Origin: Acidobacteriaceae bacterium
GTDB lineage: Bacteria; Acidobacteriota; Terriglobia; Terriglobales; Acidobacteriaceae
DNA length: 64,000 nucleotides
Assembly: GCA_003134995.1 (NCBI GenBank)
Contig: PLDC01000029.1
Span: 124,001-188,000, forward strand
Direction: 5' to 3'
Of this stretch, positions 60,909 to 64,000 are shown one piece after another. Every line of letters starts with the position of its first letter. Position 1 is the stretch's first letter. Made by a program: the position numbers and the translations under genes. Below the pieces are notes generated by a model, which did not search any database, was not told the origin of the DNA, and saw only the letters and a list, made by a program, of their open reading frames with translations.

Positions 60909-61066
60909 ATCTGGCCGGGCTCGTCTGGATCTGGCTCGCGCACTGGAGCGTCCGGATTCTCGGGAGGGTTCAGTGGTTCCTTAATGGGAGGCGGCGAAGG
61001 TTCAGACGGCTCGCGAAAATGGTAACCCGCGGGCGAATACGTATCGAATGGTGTGTCGACTATCAT
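60905..61066 (-). CDS. Small proline-rich protein
   Basis: 53 aa: MIVDTPFDTYSPAGYHFREP, then SEPSPPPIKEPLNPPENPDA and PVREPDPDEPGQI. Pro/Glu-rich with PxREPDPDEP-type ends, likely unstructured. It overlaps the upstream gene on the other strand by 4 bp at their stops. No ribosome site is obvious. Confidence 0.5.
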   Translation of the reverse strand: MIVDTPFDTYSPAGYHFREPSEPSPPPIKEPLNPPENPDAPVREPDPDEPGQI

Positions 61067-61099
61067 GGCATTCTGATGCGAAGCTCTGTTCGCGGTTGA

Positions 61100-61246
61100 T
61101 CACGAAAGTTTTTCCAGTTTCTGTCGCGTGGTCCGGTTCACCTCTTCTGCCCGCGCGGATTCAGCCATACGCGGTTCATCCATTTCCTTTTTGATTCGAG
61201 CAAGTATCGCCTGATATGTTTCTGGCTTGGGCTTGTTTTTATACAT
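61100..61246 (-). CDS. Small charged protein
   Basis: 48 aa: MYKNKPKPETYQAILARIKK, then EMDEPRMAESARAEEVNRTT and RQKLEKLS. Helical, charged, without Cys. It ends 34 bp before the proline-rich protein, so the two may be one minus-strand operon. No family recognised. Confidence 0.45.
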   Translation of the reverse strand: MYKNKPKPETYQAILARIKKEMDEPRMAESARAEEVNRTTRQKLEKLS

Positions 61247-61423
61247 ATGAGTAAGATGTCACGAGCGCTCGCGGATTACCGATCAATTCGGCACACATGA
61301 GAGGGAAGTTCGGCAATATTCTCGTCCAGTGCGGTCTTTCTGGGTATGCGGAAAGGCGGACTGTAGTACGCGAAACTATCATTGCGACAGCCCTCTTTCA
61401 CAGTCCCCTCCCAATCCCCATGT

Positions 61424-61429
61424 TATAAT
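61424..61429 (+). promoter_or_regulatory. -10 of infC operon
   Basis: Perfect TATAAT 37 bp before the infC start, preceded by a pyrimidine-rich spacer. The -35 is not recognisable. It probably drives infC-rpmI-rplT-pheS. Confidence 0.5.
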
Positions 61430-61465
61430 TTCCTATTCCCAGTCGCTTAGTGCGCGGAGGACCGT

Positions 61466-62167
61466 ATCGACAAACGTTTTATCCGAACCAATGACCGTAT
61501 TCGAGCCCGCGAAATTCGCGTAATTGATGATGAGGGTGGGCAGATTGGCATCATGCCTCCCTTCGAAGCGCTCAAGTTGGCCCGCAGCAAGAATCTGGAC
61601 CTGGTCGAGATTTCTCCCACCGCGCAGCCTCCCGTGTGCCGCATCATGGACTACGGGAAATTTCTTTACCAGCAGGAAAAGAAAGAGCGCGAGGCCAAGA
61701 AGCACCAGAAGACGATCACCGTAAAGGAGGTCAAGTTCCGCATCAATGTGGACGACCATGATTACGAGACCAAAAAGAATCACGTGCTGCGCTTTCTCGA
61801 CGGAGGAGACAAGGTAAAGGCGACCATCTTCTTCCGCGGTCGTGAAATGACGCGCACCGGCTTAGGCCGGCAGATACTGGAGCGGTTGATCAAAGACGTC
61901 GAACCGCATAGCATCGTGGAGTTTCGGCCGCGGCAGGAAGGCAACACGCTGCACGCCATTCTGGCACCGAAGAAAACGGCGGCCGAGCGCGAAAAAGAAA
62001 GAGAACGCGAAGCCAGGCAAAAGGCGAAGCAGGAGAGAAAGCTGGCACAGGAAAAAGAAAAGCCAACTTCAGAAAAGCCGGCGACGGAATCCGTACCTGA
62101 GACAGAGAAGCAGCCAGCAGTCGCAGCAGCGGCCGCAGAGGCTCCGAATCCGGTTTCGCAGACTTAA
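61466..62167 (+). CDS. infC: Translation initiation factor IF-3, AUC start
   Basis: 233 aa. The homology extends to the N-terminal IDKRFIRTNDRIRAREIRVIDDEGGQIGIMPPFEALKLARSKNLDLVEI. No ATG/GTG/TTG lies between the in-frame stop at 61448 and that region; GGAGG at 61456-61460 sits 5 bp before an ATC at 61466. IF-3 genes famously use AUU or other rare starts, read poorly unless IF-3 is scarce, which gives autoregulation. An ATG at 61553 would drop 29 conserved residues. The body has PVCRIMDYGKFLYQQ and EKKEREAKKHQKTITVKEVKFR. The C-terminus has a long Lys/Glu extension and an Ala-rich tail. Confidence 0.93.
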   Translation: MDKRFIRTNDRIRAREIRVIDDEGGQIGIMPPFEALKLARSKNLDLVEISPTAQPPVCRIMDYGKFLYQQEKKEREAKKHQKTITVKEVKFRINVDDHDYETKKNHVLRFLDGGDKVKATIFFRGREMTRTGLGRQILERLIKDVEPHSIVEFRPRQEGNTLHAILAPKKTAAEREKEREREARQKAKQERKLAQEKEKPTSEKPATESVPETEKQPAVAAAAAEAPNPVSQT

Positions 62168-62221
62168 CACGTCGCCTGATTGATCTACGAATTCCAGAGC
62201 AATTTGAAACTGTAAGAAACT

Positions 62222-62256
62222 AACTGACGGCTGGCAACTGGCGGCCGGCAGCTGAC
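62222..62256. repeat. Degenerate heptamer repeat (5 units)
   Basis: AACTGAC, GGCTGGC, AACTGGC, GGCCGGC, AGCTGAC between infC and rpmI, ending 11 bp before the rpmI start. Confidence 0.75.
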
Positions 62257-62267
62257 TCCGAGGAACT

Positions 62268-62465
62268 ATGCCGAAACTAAAAACCCACAAAGGCGCAGCC
62301 AAGCGCTTCAAGAAGACTGCCACCGGCAAGGTGAAGCGCGGACACTCGCACCTGCGCCACATCTTGACCTCAAAAGACAAGAAGCGCAAACGCAAATTGG
62401 GCAAGGGAACGCTCGTAAGCCACGGCGATCTCCGCAAAGTGTTGCGGATGATTCCATATCAGTAA
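62268..62465 (+). CDS. rpmI: 50S ribosomal protein L35
   Basis: 65 aa. [50 protein letters not shown] is a standard bL35. It lies between infC and rplT as in most bacteria. Confidence 0.97.
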   Translation: MPKLKTHKGAAKRFKKTATGKVKRGHSHLRHILTSKDKKRKRKLGKGTLVSHGDLRKVLRMIPYQ

Positions 62466-62475
62466 GAGGCATTGT

Positions 62476-62566
62476 CGATTGTGCGATTTGGCGATTCAGC
62501 GATTGAAAATCGCGAGTCGCGCCTCTGGGTTTTTCAATCGCCCAATGGCTCAATCGCCCAATCGAC
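62476..62566. repeat. Inverted pair of octamer repeat arrays
   Basis: Left: CGATTGTG, CGATTTGG, CGATTCAG, CGATTGAA (62476-62507). Right: CAATCGCC, CAATGGCT, CAATCGCC, CAATCGAC (62535-62566), approximately the reverse complement. Together they form a long imperfect hairpin in the 184-bp rpmI-rplT spacer, where L20 autoregulation normally acts. Same architecture as 24444-24514 but different units. Confidence 0.75.
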
Positions 62567-62649
62567 AATGGTGTCAGGCGCGTGAAGAGGTCACGGCTCT
62601 ATACCTTACCTCCAGCCGCCAGTAATCGAAAGCAAAAAGGAGAAAGACA

Positions 62650-63006
62650 ATGCCACGTGTAAAACGCGGAACCAAACGCCGCGCCAAGCGCAAGAAAATA
62701 TTAGACCGCGCCAGCGGTTATTTCCTCACTAAATCGAAACTCTACCGCTCCGCAAAAGAGGCCGTAGAGCGCGGCCTCAAATTCGCATACAGCGGCAGGA
62801 AGCAGCGCAAGCGGCAGTACCGCTCGCTATGGATCGTGCGTATCGGCGCAGCCGCGAAGCTGAACGGCTTAAGCTATAACCAGTTTATCCACGGGTTGAA
62901 AGTGGCTGGAGTGGAACTGGACCGCAAGATTCTCGCAGACATTGCCGTCAAAGATGCGCCTGCATTCAAGACTCTGGTTGAGCAGGCCAAGGGCGCGCTG
63001 GCGTAG
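62650..63006 (+). CDS. rplT: 50S ribosomal protein L20
   Basis: 118 aa. [68 protein letters not shown] is bL20. L20 represses its own operon at the mRNA in several bacteria; the hairpin upstream could be the site, though I cannot show it. Confidence 0.97.
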   Translation: MPRVKRGTKRRAKRKKILDRASGYFLTKSKLYRSAKEAVERGLKFAYSGRKQRKRQYRSLWIVRIGAAAKLNGLSYNQFIHGLKVAGVELDRKILADIAVKDAPAFKTLVEQAKGALA

Positions 63007-63051
63007 GAGCGATCTCCGGCTTTCGGGCTCTGGCTGTCAGACCGAAATTCC

Positions 63052-63165
63052 TTTGTCATTCCGAGCCGCTCGCAGACGCGCAACGCGCGGAGAGAGCGCG
63101 AGGAATCTTGGTTCGTGCTTGTGCGAAGAAGAACCAAGATCCCTCGCTTCGCTCGGGAAGACAAC
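63052..63165. repeat. Palindromic dispersed repeat
   Basis: Second member of the family at 2520-2611: left part TTTGTCATTCCGAG ... GCGAGGAATCTTGGTTC, with about 24 extra bp, and right part GAACCAAGATCCCTCGCTTC ... GACAAC. It fills the rplT-pheS spacer. Confidence 0.75.
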
Positions 63166-63185
63166 TTTTTCTTACCTCAAGGTAC

Positions 63186-64000
63186 ATGTCCTACACCGTT
63201 CCCAAACTGACGAACTACTCGGCGGCAGCGCTCGAGAATGCTGCTGCCAAGTGCATCCGTGCGTGCGCAGACGACGCCGCGGCCGTGCGCAACGAAGCAG
63301 AACTGAAAGCGTTTCGCGACCGGTGGATCGGACGCAAGAACGGCGTCCTGACGCAGATCAATGATCTGTGGCTGAAAGGCGCACCCAAGGACGCGAAGCG
63401 GGAAGCCGGAATCCGCGTGAACGAGGTGAAGGCGCGGATTCAGGAACTGGTCGAGGGAGCGCGCGTTGGCGGCGATGAGAGCGTATCTGCTCCGGCGGAG
63501 CGAGTCGATATTTCTCTTCCAGGCGTGCGCCGCCCCATTGGCGCGGAGCATCCCGTCATCAAGACCACGAATGAGATGGTTCGCGTCTTCCAGAAGCTGG
63601 GTTACTCCGTCGCCGATGGGCCTGTGGTCGAGACTGATTATTACAACTTTGAGGCGTTGAATTTTCCGCCGAACCATCCAGCACGCGATACGCAGGATAC
63701 TTTATTCATCGCCGGTCAGCAGGCGAAGCCGCAGCGCGAGCGGTTGCTGCTCCGCACGCATACGTCTCCAGTCCAGATTCGCACCATGGAGAAGATGCGT
63801 CCGCCGATCCGCATTGTGATTCCCGGCACGGTGCATCGCAACGATCCTCCCGACGCGAGCCACTCACCAATGTTTCATCAGATTGAGGGGCTCGCCGTCG
63901 ATACGAACATTACGTTCGGAGACTTGAAGGGCACGCTCGATCATGCCATGAAGGAATTTTTTGGATCGAGCGTGAAGACCAGTTTCCGTCCCTCGTTCTT
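63186..64000 (+). CDS. pheS: Phenylalanyl-tRNA synthetase alpha subunit (5' part)
   Basis: ATG 63186, preceded by AAGGT; the gene runs off the window (271 codons seen). The N-terminal coiled coil (LTNYSAAALENAAAKCIRA ... LKAFRDRWIGRKNG) precedes the catalytic core with FEALNFPPNHPARDTQDTLFI, LLRTHTSPVQIRTM and GTVHRND-type PGTVHRNDPPDASH. It charges tRNA-Phe. Last of the infC operon seen here. Confidence 0.96.
   Translation, partial: MSYTVPKLTNYSAAALENAAAKCIRACADDAAAVRNEAELKAFRDRWIGRKNGVLTQINDLWLKGAPKDAKREAGIRVNEVKARIQELVEGARVGGDESVSAPAERVDISLPGVRRPIGAEHPVIKTTNEMVRVFQKLGYSVADGPVVETDYYNFEALNFPPNHPARDTQDTLFIAGQQAKPQRERLLLRTHTSPVQIRTMEKMRPPIRIVIPGTVHRNDPPDASHSPMFHQIEGLAVDTNITFGDLKGTLDHAMKEFFGSSVKTSFRPSF

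Overview
The window looks like a chromosomal segment of an Acidobacteriota bacterium, most likely class Terriglobia (Koribacter/Edaphobacter-like). This is inferred from gene content, not from a database search: three VWFA-related secreted proteins of the kind abundant in Acidobacteriota, a lone MglA-type GTPase, a three-gene proton-translocating transhydrogenase, many Sec/Tat-exported beta-propeller and PQ-rich proteins, GC content in the upper 50s by eye, and Gram-negative envelope genes (BamA/TamA-TamB, AMIN-type amidase, Lgt). I see no insertion sequence, integrase, phage block or CRISPR array. It reads as core chromosome peppered with small toxin-antitoxin modules and short repeats.

Layout. 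0-9 kb: a partial NHL-type exported protein and an acyl-CoA dehydrogenase; a MerR-HTH/TPR fusion; an ABC-F ATPase; a FitAB-like toxin-antitoxin pair with a clear operator; and pntAA-pntAB-pntB. 9-15 kb: a Spy-like protein, a large exported protein, then a compact five-gene minus-strand operon that I read as a radical-SAM RiPP pathway: precursor peptide, SipW/ER-type S26 peptidase, HprK-like kinase, PqqD-like protein, radical SAM/SPASM enzyme. 15-26 kb: zinc-ribbon membrane proteins, tRNA-Thr(CGU), a candidate free-standing small RNA with its own promoter and terminator, two more toxin-antitoxin pairs, cell-wall hydrolases (AMIN amidase, SLT transglycosylase), holB and tmk, and a YihY/BrkB membrane protein.

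26-41 kb: a TamB-like/BamA-like outer-membrane pair; an ArsR-VOC-SRPBCC-membrane protein operon with an operator-overlapped, apparently leaderless promoter; cupin; SpoIIE-type phosphatase next to an MglA-like GTPase; a divergent VWFA pair. 41-53 kb: VOC protein, Tat-exported HisC-like aminotransferase, beta-propeller plus multicopper oxidase in translational contact, Gfo/Idh/MocA oxidoreductase, DUF3052, a third VWFA protein, RluD-type pseudouridine synthase, glutaminyl cyclase, Lgt and a Phd/PIN toxin-antitoxin pair. 53-64 kb: rpsU, zinc-ribbon protein, mtaB, small membrane and proline-rich proteins, a fifth toxin-antitoxin pair, L-lactate permease, an NlpC/P60-like exported protein, and the translation operon infC-rpmI-rplT-pheS, where infC starts with AUC.

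The most notable finding is the putative RiPP operon at 11.6-14.7 kb, including a 59-residue precursor ending in a two-cysteine core. Also notable are the candidate small RNA at 16.83-16.95 kb and a set of degenerate 7-bp tandem repeats at seven or more sites, two of them inside mtaB. Paired inverted 8-bp repeat arrays occur at 24.4 and 62.5 kb.
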